From: Planctomycetota bacterium
GTDB lineage: Bacteria > Planctomycetota > UBA1135
Reading direction: 5' to 3'
Assembly (NCBI GenBank): GCA_021776925.1
Contig: JAJFFB010000099.1
Location: 1 to 38,247 of the forward strand
Length of the DNA: 38,247 nucleotides
This document shows positions 1 through 7,781 of the stretch, piece by piece. The position numbers were made by a program, and so were the translations under genes. Under the pieces are notes generated by a model that saw only the letters and a list, made by a program, of their open reading frames with translations, was not told where the DNA came from and searched no databases. The stretch's first letter is position 1; the number at the start of each line of letters is the position of its first letter.

Positions 1-71
1 CGCGGCAGGGCCTCTTGCTGGGCCGGAATCCAGGGCGCAACAGGCAATAGGCACAGCAGAAGGGCTTGCAT
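1..71 (-). CDS. N-terminus of an exported protein, cut by the window edge
   Basis: An ATG at 71 opens a frame that stays open to the window edge (23 codons). It begins MQALLLCLLPVAPWIPAQQE, a good signal peptide with a likely cleavage after the Pro-Ala region. The rest of the protein lies outside the window, so its function cannot be named. It follows the putative metal-binding protein gene by 55 nt on the same strand and could be the next member of the ABC operon. However, a -10-like GATAAT lies 6 nt before its ATG, so it may have its own promoter. Confidence 0.6.
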   Translation of the reverse strand, partial: MQALLLCLLPVAPWIPAQQEALP

Positions 72-77
72 GGCGCC

Positions 78-83
78 ATTATC
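78..83 (-). promoter_or_regulatory. -10-like element close to the start at 71
   Basis: On the minus strand the hexamer GATAAT matches TATAAT at 5 of 6 positions and ends 6 nt before the ATG at 71. No convincing -35 is visible 16-18 nt upstream. If it is used, the transcript would start at or next to the ATG, giving a leaderless mRNA. The same arrangement recurs at several other starts in the window. Confidence 0.4.
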
Positions 84-126
84 CAAGCCAGCTTGAATCC
101 GGCCAGGCCTTTCCAATGAGCTGAGC

Positions 127-1065
127 CTAGCCTTGATCCAAGGCGCGTTCGAGGCGCAGCAGGTTGGCGTTCATGACCCGGAGAAAATCGCTCCCTGATG
201 GCTCCTGCGGCGGGCTTTCACACGGACTGACCCAGACGCTGTGCAGGTCGAGTTCCTGCTGCAGACGTTGTTCGTTGGCGGCGGAGGGCGGCTGCTCCCA
301 CCATATCAACGCCGGCCCTTCGCCCTGGGCGAGCGCCTCGCGCAGAGCCGTGATGGCGTCTTCGTTCAGAGGCGCCGAGGGATCCAGGTCGAAGTCGGTC
401 ATCGGCAGTTGATAACGTCGCGCCACATAACGATAGGCGGGGTGGTTGCTGAACAAACGCAGCTGACGCAGACGCGCGGCGAGCTTGCTCCAACGCTGGT
501 CCAGCGCCTGCAAGTCGCTGCGCAGGGAGGTGAAGGCTGTGTTCACCGCGTCGGCGTGATCGGGCCAGGTGCGTACAACGGCATCGCGCACCGCTTCGGC
601 CTGCGCCAACAGCAGCAGCGGGTCCATCCAGGTGTGTCCGTCCACCCCCTCATGGGTGTGCTGTGCTCCCCCGCCGTGGCTGTGGGTGACGCCGGAATAG
701 CGCAGGAACTGATCCTGGAAAGCCGCGCTGCTGTCGACCAGGCGGCTGGGCGGCAGGCTGGCGGCGTGCACCCACTGCTCGAAGTTGGCGCCGTTGATGA
801 GGACCAGTCCGGCCTGCTGGAAGGCGCGCAGATCGTCACGACCCGGCTGCCACAAAGCGGGATCGGCATCGCCTGGCAAGGGACATACGACCTCGATCTC
901 AGGCACCGACAGGCGTTCGGCCAGCCAGGTCAAGGGATAGAAGGAAGTCATGATTCGCGGCTGCGGGCCGCTCATCGCGGGCGGTGCCTGCGGTTCCGGC
1001 TCACCGCAGCACGGCAGCGTGAACAACAAGGTCAGACCGATAGCAAGGGTGCGCAGCAGGGACAT
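127..1065 (-). CDS. ZnuA/TroA-like metal-binding protein with altered ligand set
   Basis: 312 aa. A signal peptide ends in LPCC (C19/C20), so it may be a lipoprotein, though Pro before the Cys is atypical for a lipobox. The fold signature of cluster A-I substrate-binding proteins is visible: SFYPLTWLAE near 41, then the segment that normally reads DPHxYEP, NGANFEQW at 91-98, GHTWMDP at 143-149, and NHPAYRYVARRYQL at 207-220. Ligand His144 and His208 are present. The first ligand position reads DPALWQP (Ala70 in place of His). The last normally reads DP near the C-terminus and here reads VSPCE (280-283). A His-rich loop lies at 128-144. I chose the ATG at 1065, 4 nt after the permease stop; a GTG at 1077 would overlap it. 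Last clear gene of the ABC operon; probably handles zinc or manganese. Confidence 0.8.
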   Translation of the reverse strand: MSLLRTLAIGLTLLFTLPCCGEPEPQAPPAMSGPQPRIMTSFYPLTWLAERLSVPEIEVVCPLPGDADPALWQPGRDDLRAFQQAGLVLINGANFEQWVHAASLPPSRLVDSSAAFQDQFLRYSGVTHSHGGGAQHTHEGVDGHTWMDPLLLLAQAEAVRDAVVRTWPDHADAVNTAFTSLRSDLQALDQRWSKLAARLRQLRLFSNHPAYRYVARRYQLPMTDFDLDPSAPLNEDAITALREALAQGEGPALIWWEQPPSAANEQRLQQELDLHSVWVSPCESPPQEPSGSDFLRVMNANLLRLERALDQG

Positions 1066-1069
1066 GGAA

Positions 1070-2251
1070 TCAGGCACTCATGTGGAGGAGTCGTGGCAGC
1101 AGCTGGCGCGCCAGGGCGACCCCGGCGGCGGCGAGCAGGGTGGCGGCGAACAACACCGCGGAGAATTCGCTCAGGCGCAAACGCCAGGCCAGGCCACGGC
1201 TGGCGCCGATGCGTTCTAATGCGCGCATTTCGGTCGCACGCAATTTCTCTGCCAGGGCCAGCACCAGCAGGGTCAGCGCCAGCGTCGACAAGGCCAGCGT
1301 CGCGGCGACGCCATCGAAGACCCGCTTGATGCGGAAGGCGTAGGCGAGCAGATCGTCGACCACCGTCTTCGGCGCCAGCATCGCGTAGTTACCGGCCTGA
1401 TTGATCTGGGCCTGGATCAGCGTGCCGCTCTTGTCGTCTTTGGGCCAGAACAGGACCGCGGTCAACGGCAGCAGGTTTGGATCGCCGTGGTAGTGGTAAC
1501 TGGCCGCGTTGTCGGCGGTGACTTCGTTGTATTCGATCATCGCGCGGCTGAGCACGATGTTGTGACCGCGGTCATCGCTGCCGAGTACCAGCGCCGGATC
1601 GATCTCCTGAGCCTCCTGGTGGCCGTGCGACAGTCCCTCGAGGATCCAGCACGAACCCACGTCGACGAACACCGCGTCGTCGTCGGTGCTGCGGTTGGCG
1701 GCGAGTACCCCGCTGACGCGCATCTTCAGGGCCGGTGGTACGGAGATGTCATAGAGCTCGCGCTGGTCCGAGAACAACGCATCGCCAACCTCCAGACCGA
1801 GCTTGCCCGCGGCGCGCGCGCCGAGCACCACTTCGCCGAGCCCGAGCGGGAGACTGCCCTGCCGTGCGCTCAGTCCGCGGCGTTCGAAATACTCGGGCGA
1901 GGTGCCGACCAGCGGATGGCCTTGCGCGGTGAAGCCCACGTGCAGCGGCACCGCGAGGCCGTAGTCGAGCGCTTGCAGGCCCGCCAGTTCCGGGAAGGGC
2001 ACCGGCGCGATGCCGCTGCGGCGGAAGTAAAGAGCGGTGAAGGCCAGGTCGAAGCGGTTGCCGTGGGCGCCGAAGATCAGCGGGGTGGCCGCCGCCCGCG
2101 CGGTGAGGCTGACGCGGTAATCCGCCAGCAGGCGCGCCGCCGCCCACGGCAGGAACAGGGTCACCGCCAGACACGCGACCAGGATGGCCATGCGCCCACG
2201 AAAATGCGCCACCCTGCGGAGCGCCAGCCACAGCAGAACGCGCAGGTTCAC
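1070..2251 (-). CDS. FtsX/LolC-like ABC transporter permease, short form
   Basis: 393 aa starting at a GTG that overlaps the ATPase stop by four bases (GTGA), indicating translational coupling. Topology: TM1 at about 21-42, a large extracytoplasmic domain at about 45-305, TM2 at about 314-334, a cytoplasmic coupling loop containing EMRALERIGASRG, and TM3 at about 362-384. The protein ends 8-9 residues later. Family members usually have a fourth TM after this point, which is absent here. The extracytoplasmic domain carries a HYHGD motif at 253-257 and a GHQEAQ stretch, so metal contact is possible. Type VII (MacB/LolCDE) systems normally move energy to the periplasmic side rather than import ions through a channel. 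Pairing with a ZnuA-like protein suggests metal handling; this is inference. Confidence 0.85.
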   Translation of the reverse strand: MNLRVLLWLALRRVAHFRGRMAILVACLAVTLFLPWAAARLLADYRVSLTARAAATPLIFGAHGNRFDLAFTALYFRRSGIAPVPFPELAGLQALDYGLAVPLHVGFTAQGHPLVGTSPEYFERRGLSARQGSLPLGLGEVVLGARAAGKLGLEVGDALFSDQRELYDISVPPALKMRVSGVLAANRSTDDDAVFVDVGSCWILEGLSHGHQEAQEIDPALVLGSDDRGHNIVLSRAMIEYNEVTADNAASYHYHGDPNLLPLTAVLFWPKDDKSGTLIQAQINQAGNYAMLAPKTVVDDLLAYAFRIKRVFDGVAATLALSTLALTLLVLALAEKLRATEMRALERIGASRGLAWRLRLSEFSAVLFAATLLAAAGVALARQLLPRLLHMSA

Positions 2252-2925
2252 GCCCGCCTCCCGGCATCCAGTTCCAGGACCTGGTCGAATCGTTCGAGCA
2301 GGGCGTGGTCGTGGGTGACCAGCACCAGCGCGGCACCGCTCTCTTCGCAGTAGGAGAACAGCAGATCCATCGTCCGGCGGGTGTTCCCGGCATCGAGGTT
2401 GCCGGTCGGCTCGTCGCACAGCAGCAGCGCCGGCCGCGTGACCAGGGCGCGGGCGAGCGCGACTCGCTGGCGTTCCCCTTGCGACATCGTTGCCGGCTTG
2501 CTGTCCATTACGTGTTCGAGGCCCAGACGTTCGATGTGCGGCGCCAGATCGTCAGCAGCGCGTTTCATCTGCTCCGGCCCGGCACCCGCCAGGCGCAAGG
2601 GCAAGAGGATATTGGCGCGCCCGTCGAGGTATTCGAGCAGCTCGAACTCCTGAAACACCATACCGAGGCGCGCCAGGCGGAAGGAGCGCCGCCACGGATC
2701 GGAACGCCGTTGCAAAGCTTGTCCGAGGACTTCGAGACGGCCATTCTGATGCGGCAGGATGCCACCGATCAGGTTCAACAGCGTGGTCTTGCCACAGCCG
2801 CTCGGTCCGATGCACGCCAGACTGCCGCCGGCGGCGAGTTCCTGCCGGCGCTGGAATTCGAAGCGGAAGCTGGACGCCGGGTAACGAAAACGCAGCTGCT
2901 CGAGGAGCAGGGCAGGCGTGCTCAT
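2248..2925 (-). CDS. ABC transporter ATPase, LolD/MacB type
   Basis: 225 aa, normal for a stand-alone LolD-like subunit, and cytoplasmic. Visible motifs: Walker A GPSGCGKTT at 40-48, Q-loop Gln92 in VFQEFELL, signature MSQGERQR at 147-154 (Met and Gln replace the usual Leu-Ser-Gly-Gly), Walker B LLLCDE at 167-172 followed by PTGNLD, and H-loop His205 in VTHDH. All catalytic residues are present. Its ATG at 2925 overlaps the stop of the upstream 426-aa gene (ATGA), and its own stop overlaps the permease start. It is therefore the middle of a tightly coupled operon. It should power the adjacent FtsX-like permease, presumably as a homodimer. Confidence 0.93.
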   Translation of the reverse strand: MSTPALLLEQLRFRYPASSFRFEFQRRQELAAGGSLACIGPSGCGKTTLLNLIGGILPHQNGRLEVLGQALQRRSDPWRRSFRLARLGMVFQEFELLEYLDGRANILLPLRLAGAGPEQMKRAADDLAPHIERLGLEHVMDSKPATMSQGERQRVALARALVTRPALLLCDEPTGNLDAGNTRRTMDLLFSYCEESGAALVLVTHDHALLERFDQVLELDAGRRA

Positions 2926-4202
2926 CCGCCGCCCCCAGGAGTGGCGCTGACGCGTTGCTGCGCCAGCATCTGCGTGCCGCCGATGCGCCAGCCCTCGGTG
3001 GCCAGCACCACGTTGTAACGCGCGTGGTATTCGTTGGTGCGTTCGTGACTATGGCCGAAGTGGGTCACGCGACCGTCGACCTGCCAGCGCGCGTTGACGT
3101 CGAAGCCGACGCGGCCATCGCTCGGCACCACCCCGACCGACTCCACTTCGATTTGGAGCGGCCGGACTTCGGTGACGCGGCTCACCGCTCCGCCCTGATC
3201 CTGCATGATCAGGCCACGGTAGACCTGGTTGTAGAGGTTCTCTAGCAGGGGGCCATCGACGCTCTGCGCCAGTGCGTCGTAGATGTCGCTGGGCGCGGTG
3301 TAATCAAAGGCGCGATAGATGTTGGCGTGCAAGGGCTCGAAGATCGAACGCGCCTCTTCCGCGGTCGGCAGCGCGCCGTCCTGACCGAAGGGCGCGTTGA
3401 TTTCCAGCGGCAGCAGATCGCGCTGCCACACTGCAGCGCCGAGCAGCAAGCCGGCCATGGCCAGCAGCGGCTGGCGCCGGCCACGGCTGCCGCGCCGCAA
3501 CGCCAGCAGCAATGCGAACACAGCCAGGCTTCCGGTTGCCAGCGCGAAGATCGGCACGCGCCACACCGCCGGTGCTGTGGCTTGTGGCACCTCCAGGAAC
3601 AAATCGGCCGCGCTGCGCCCGCTGTCGTGCCAGGTGACCTCGGGCTCCTCCTCCACGAACTTCACCTCGGACTCGAGGCCGTAGGCGAACAGCCGCGCGA
3701 GGATCTGCACGCTGGGCATGTAGAGCTCGTCGCCGACGGCGAGATCCGGGGGATAGGCGCCCCAGTACATTTTCACCTGAGTGGGGCGCGCCTTGACCGG
3801 ATAGTCCAGCAGCAGCAAGACCTTCAACAGGCCGCGCCGGCCGGTGCGCGGAAACAGCGGCAGCAGGCTGAGATCGGGTTCGAAGACCTCGAAACCCTGA
3901 TCCACCGGGACCACTTCGACGCCGTCGATCTCGACCCCGTTGGTGTCGCGGAAATAGTCGAAGAGAGCGCCGCGCACCCACTCGTATTCCACCGGGTGCA
4001 AGGCGGATTCGTCCTCGCGCGCGACGCTGATGATCTCATCGACGAAGGCCAGGTTGAGGGTGATCTGGAAGCGCACCTTCTCGCTGTCGACGAGGATGCG
4101 CACGTCGGCGTCGGGGCCATCGGCGGGGTGAAGGATCGAGCCGGATCCGGATCCAGCTCCCCCGGAGAGCAGAAGGAGTGCGAGGAGGGTGGACAGGGAC
4201 AA
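2922..4202 (-). CDS. Membrane protein of unknown function, first gene of the ABC operon
   Basis: 426 aa from a TTG at 4202. A second TTG at 4298 would add 32 residues but runs past the likely promoter and into the divergent peptidase gene, so I rejected it; the lack of an ATG leaves the start uncertain. After a signal-like segment there is an exported domain (about 25-210), two TMs (about 216-235 and 245-259) and a C-terminal extracytoplasmic domain (265-426). The C-terminal domain carries THFGHSHERTNEYH at 380-393, rich in His. I do not recognise a characterised family. It overlaps the ATPase start by four bases, so it is probably a dedicated partner of the transporter, perhaps a metal or cargo chaperone. 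That role is inferred from position and the His cluster only. Confidence 0.75.
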   Translation of the reverse strand: MSLSTLLALLLLSGGAGSGSGSILHPADGPDADVRILVDSEKVRFQITLNLAFVDEIISVAREDESALHPVEYEWVRGALFDYFRDTNGVEIDGVEVVPVDQGFEVFEPDLSLLPLFPRTGRRGLLKVLLLLDYPVKARPTQVKMYWGAYPPDLAVGDELYMPSVQILARLFAYGLESEVKFVEEEPEVTWHDSGRSAADLFLEVPQATAPAVWRVPIFALATGSLAVFALLLALRRGSRGRRQPLLAMAGLLLGAAVWQRDLLPLEINAPFGQDGALPTAEEARSIFEPLHANIYRAFDYTAPSDIYDALAQSVDGPLLENLYNQVYRGLIMQDQGGAVSRVTEVRPLQIEVESVGVVPSDGRVGFDVNARWQVDGRVTHFGHSHERTNEYHARYNVVLATEGWRIGGTQMLAQQRVSATPGGGG

Positions 4203-4226
4203 GGTTCTGTTCCGGAATGGGCAAAA

Positions 4227-4234
4227 AGTATACT
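4227..4234. promoter_or_regulatory. Shared palindromic -10 (AGTATACT) for divergent genes
   Basis: AGTATACT is a perfect 8-bp palindrome, so TATACT (5 of 6 matches to TATAAT) can be read on both strands. It lies between the ABC operon (start 4202, 24 nt away) and the M28 peptidase (start 4277, 42 nt away). No strong -35 is visible on either side. A shared core would force the two transcription units to compete or be co-regulated. Confidence 0.4.
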
Positions 4235-4276
4235 GATCCGAGCCGCCTGCCCCGTAGGTGCTGAATCCAGCCTTCC

Positions 4277-6172
4277 ATGCGATTTCCCCTCCTGACAAGT
4301 TCCCTCGCCCTGGTTCTCATGGTCCCGCTCCTGCCGGCGCAGGACCTGACCGATCGTGACCAGGCTCCCATCACCCGTGCGCTCGAGGCCCTTGGCGACG
4401 ACGTTCGGGTCTACAACGACCACATCACGACCCTGTCGAGCCCCTTCATGGAAGGGCGCCTGCCGGGGACCAACGGCATGCAAGTGGCCAAGGACTACGT
4501 CGAGTTCTGGCTGCGCGACGCCGGCGTCGAGGGCGCCTTCACCGGTCCCGAGGGCGGCGCCAGCTTCCGCCAGGCCTTCCCTCTCGGCAGCAGCATCGAG
4601 GTGCGCGGCGCCACCCTTTCCGCCGCGGGACGCTCCTTCAAGCACGGCAGCGATTTCAGCCTGATGAGTCTTGGCAGCGGCGGCAAAGCGGCCGGCGGAT
4701 TGGTCTTCATCGGCTATTCCATCGCCCAGGGCCCCGAAGGCTACACCAGCTTCACTCCCGGTCAGGACCTGAGCGGCAAGATCGCGGTCATGCTGCGCTT
4801 TGAGCCGATGGACGAAAACGGCCGCAGCCGCTGGTCGGAAGGCGGTCCATGGACCTCGCAGGCATCCTTCGCCAACAAGGTCGATGCCGCGGCCAAACGC
4901 GGCGCCGAGGCGATTCTGATCATCAACACTCCCGGAGCCAATGATCCGCGCAACTCGCAGCTGACCGCATCGGGAGCCGGCGGCAACCAGGTTGCCCAGG
5001 TGCCGGTGCTGCACCTGTCCACCGCCGCGGGTACCGCGCTGGTCGAAGCCAGCGGCATGAAGTTGGATGACCTGCGCCGCCACGCCGACGAAGGCGGCGC
5101 ACCGGTCGCGCTGAAGGGCAACGCCGCGCTGGTGGCCGGCCTCGAACGCATCCCGCTGATCGCCGAGAACGTCGGCGGCTGGCTGCCCGGCAAGGGCGCG
5201 CTGGCCGGCGAAGTCGTGGTCCTGGGCGCGCACCTCGACCACCTCGGCATGGGCAATTTCGGCTCACGCTCTCCAGACGCCGGCAAGCGCCTGCATCCCG
5301 GCGCCGACGACAACGCTTCCGGTTCGGCCGCGGTGCTGATGATCGCCGACGAAATGGTGCAGAGCTATGCCGCCCTGCCCGCCGACGCCGCCGCGCGCAG
5401 CGTGCTGTTCCTGTTGTTCAGTGGCGAGGAGTCGGGCCTCAATGGGTCGCAGTTCTACGTCGCCAATCCGGTGCGGCCCTTGAAGGACCACGCCCTGATG
5501 ATCAATTTCGACATGATCGGGCGGATCAAGAACAGCCGCATCGGCATCAGCGGCATCAGCACCCATCCCGATCTGCGTGCCCTGGTCGAGGGCGCCGGTG
5601 CCGGCGGTGACCTGAGCCTGGTGCTCAACGACGGCGTGTCGGGAAACTCCGACCACGCCCCCTTCCACCGCCGCGGCATGCCGGTGCTCTTCGGTGCCAG
5701 CGCCGACGGCAACGCCGACTATCACACCCCGGAAGACACTTCGGCGCGGATCAACCGCGTCGGCGGAGCCAAGGCTGCAGCCCTTTTCCACCAGATTCTG
5801 TTGGCGGTGGCCACCCACCCGCGTTCCTGGCGCGGCGCCGAAACGGTGGCCGAAGCGGCTCCGGCCTCGGGCGGTCCGGGCCTGGGCGACATCAAGGTGC
5901 GCTTCGGCGTAGCTCCTGGGAATTACAGCGATGACGATCCCGGCATCGTCGTTGCTTCGGTCACTCCCGGTGGTTCTGCGGCGGTTGGCGGCATCCTCGC
6001 CGACGACCGCATGCTGACCTGGAATGGCCGCAGCATCCTCGGCATCCGCGAATGGATGGGCATGATGGCCGATCACAAACCCGGCGATAAGGTGCAGGTT
6101 GGTCTGCTCCGCGACGGCAAACCAATCACTCTTGAAGTCGAACTGCAGGCGCGCAACCGCGACGACGGCTGA
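4277..6172 (+). CDS. Exported M28 metallopeptidase with PA and PDZ domains
   Basis: 631 aa. Signal peptide 1-21 (cleavage near LPAQ). A PA-type insert spans about 110-270, within the region before the catalytic domain. The M28 zinc site is complete: His319 and Asp321 in HLDHLG, Asp344/Asp345 in GADDNASG, Glu384/Glu385 in GEESG, Asp412 in NFDMIGR, and His483 in DYHTPED. A PDZ domain with GIVVASVTPGGSAA occupies about 536-625. Family members are di-zinc aminopeptidases or carboxypeptidases that trim peptides outside the cytoplasm. The stop is 4 nt before the next M28 gene, so the two are co-transcribed. No Shine-Dalgarno is visible before the ATG. Confidence 0.93.
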   Translation: MRFPLLTSSLALVLMVPLLPAQDLTDRDQAPITRALEALGDDVRVYNDHITTLSSPFMEGRLPGTNGMQVAKDYVEFWLRDAGVEGAFTGPEGGASFRQAFPLGSSIEVRGATLSAAGRSFKHGSDFSLMSLGSGGKAAGGLVFIGYSIAQGPEGYTSFTPGQDLSGKIAVMLRFEPMDENGRSRWSEGGPWTSQASFANKVDAAAKRGAEAILIINTPGANDPRNSQLTASGAGGNQVAQVPVLHLSTAAGTALVEASGMKLDDLRRHADEGGAPVALKGNAALVAGLERIPLIAENVGGWLPGKGALAGEVVVLGAHLDHLGMGNFGSRSPDAGKRLHPGADDNASGSAAVLMIADEMVQSYAALPADAAARSVLFLLFSGEESGLNGSQFYVANPVRPLKDHALMINFDMIGRIKNSRIGISGISTHPDLRALVEGAGAGGDLSLVLNDGVSGNSDHAPFHRRGMPVLFGASADGNADYHTPEDTSARINRVGGAKAAALFHQILLAVATHPRSWRGAETVAEAAPASGGPGLGDIKVRFGVAPGNYSDDDPGIVVASVTPGGSAAVGGILADDRMLTWNGRSILGIREWMGMMADHKPGDKVQVGLLRDGKPITLEVELQARNRDDG

Positions 6173-6176
6173 ATCC

Positions 6177-7748
6177 ATGAAGACCCTCCTTCCTTCCTTC
6201 GCCCTCGCCAGCCTGCTCACCGCGGCCAGCGGTCTCGCCCAAGCTCCCGGTGAATTACTGCCGGACCAGGCGCCGATTTCCACCCTGCTGCAGCAGTACG
6301 GCGACGAGGTGCGCGTTTTTGACGAGCACGTGGTGTTCCTCGCCAACCCCTTTCTGCAAGGACGCTTGCCTGGCACTCCCGGCATGGCGGTCGCCGAGGA
6401 CTACATCGAGCACCACCTGCGCGAGGCCGGCCTTGAGCCGGCCTTCGGCAACAGCTACCGTCAGCCCTTCGGTCTGGGCGACAGCCGCGAAGTCCTGCAC
6501 CAGCGCCTCAGCGTCGCCGGTGTGCAACTGGCTCCTGACGTCGATTTCGTGGTCACCGGGTTCGGTGGCGGCGGCAAGCTCGACGCACCGCTCACCTTCG
6601 CCGGCTACGGCATCACCGCAGGTCCTGAGGGCTATTCCAGCTTTGCCGAAGGCGACAGCCTCAAGGGCCGGATCGCCTTCGCCTTCCGCTTTGAACCGAT
6701 CGACGCTGAGGGCAAGAGCCGCTGGGCCGAAGGGCGCCAGCCATGGAGTGCTGCCGCGCGCAACCGCAGCAAATTCCAGGCGCTGCAAGAGCGCGGCGCA
6801 GAAGCCATCATCCTGGTCAATCCGCCCGGAGCCGCCGACCCACGTGCACACCGGCTGATGGAAGCCGGCGGCGGCGGCGGCGTGGTTGACATTCCAGTGA
6901 TCCTGATGAGCACCGATGCCGCACAGCGCGTATTGCAAGCCGTTGGCAGCGACCACTCGCTGACGGAATTGCGCCAGCGCGCCGACCAGGGCAGCGGTGG
7001 CCTATTCGATTTCGGCGCGACTGCCCAGGTCGACGCCGGTATGAAGGAAGAGAAACTCATCGCCCACAACGTCGGCGGCCTGCTTCCCGGGCGCGGGGCG
7101 CTTGCCGGTGAATTGGTGGTTCTCGGTGCCCACATCGACCACCTCGGCCTGGGCAAATTTGGCAGTCGCGTCGGCGCCCGCGGGATCCTGCACCCTGGCG
7201 CCGATGACAACGCCTCGGGCACTGCAGCGATTCTGATGATGGCAAAGGCTCTGGTCGCCGACTACGCTGCGCTTCCAGCCGGAGCGGATGCGCGTTCGAT
7301 CCTGTTCATCGGCTTCAGCGCCGAAGAGTCGGGCCTCAACGGCTCGCGGCACTACGTGCAGAACCCGATCCGCCCGCTCGCCGACCACGCCTTCATGATC
7401 AACTTCGACATGATCGGTCGCGTCAACAACCACCAGCTGCAGATCCAGGGTGCGCACAACGCCAAGGGCATGGCCGACTGGCTCAAGGAATATTGCGACA
7501 AGTCCAGCCTCGAGGTGCGCATGCCGAAGAACATGAACCTGGGCAGCGACCACCTGATGTTCAACAGCCGGGGCGTGCCGGCGATCATGGGCATCATTGA
7601 TGCCTTCCACGGCGACTACCACACCCCCGAAGACCAGAGCTGGAAGTTGAACCGCGTCGGTGCGGTCGAGGTGATCCACCTGTTCACCGAAATCCTCAAG
7701 GGTGCGGCGCTGTCGAAGGACCGCTTCCACACCAACCCGAGTGGCTGA
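6177..7748 (+). CDS. Exported M28 metallopeptidase with PA domain, paralogue of the preceding gene
   Basis: 523 aa from the ATG at 6177; the frame is open further upstream but only overlaps the previous gene. Signal peptide ends near GLAQ. It follows the upstream gene motif for motif: His319 (HIDHLG), Asp343/Asp344 (GADDNASG), Glu383/Glu384 (AEESG), NFDMIGR, and His482 (DYHTPED), with the PA region in the same place. It stops right after the catalytic domain, so the C-terminal PDZ of its neighbour is missing. This looks like a tandem duplication with domain loss in this copy or gain in the other. It probably has a similar exopeptidase activity with different substrate choice. Confidence 0.92.
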   Translation: MKTLLPSFALASLLTAASGLAQAPGELLPDQAPISTLLQQYGDEVRVFDEHVVFLANPFLQGRLPGTPGMAVAEDYIEHHLREAGLEPAFGNSYRQPFGLGDSREVLHQRLSVAGVQLAPDVDFVVTGFGGGGKLDAPLTFAGYGITAGPEGYSSFAEGDSLKGRIAFAFRFEPIDAEGKSRWAEGRQPWSAAARNRSKFQALQERGAEAIILVNPPGAADPRAHRLMEAGGGGGVVDIPVILMSTDAAQRVLQAVGSDHSLTELRQRADQGSGGLFDFGATAQVDAGMKEEKLIAHNVGGLLPGRGALAGELVVLGAHIDHLGLGKFGSRVGARGILHPGADDNASGTAAILMMAKALVADYAALPAGADARSILFIGFSAEESGLNGSRHYVQNPIRPLADHAFMINFDMIGRVNNHQLQIQGAHNAKGMADWLKEYCDKSSLEVRMPKNMNLGSDHLMFNSRGVPAIMGIIDAFHGDYHTPEDQSWKLNRVGAVEVIHLFTEILKGAALSKDRFHTNPSG

Positions 7749-7777
7749 CCGAGGCGGGACAGGCAGGCTATCCTGTC
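7745..7777 (+). promoter_or_regulatory. Promoter with internal inverted repeat before the DUF1080 gene
   Basis: CTGACC (7745-7750), an 18-nt spacer and TATCCT (7769-7774) form a plausible sigma70-type promoter. It ends 7 nt before the ATG at 7782, so the mRNA would be leaderless. An inverted repeat, GACAGG (7758-7763) and CCTGTC (7772-7777) with an 8-nt gap, overlaps the -10 and could be an operator. Confidence 0.45.
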
Positions 7778-7781
7778 TGCC

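Noticed and set aside
241..1329. Long open frame on the plus strand opposite the ABC operon
   Set aside because: It mirrors the codons of the overlapping minus-strand genes, has no signal peptide or motif, and is explained by high GC.
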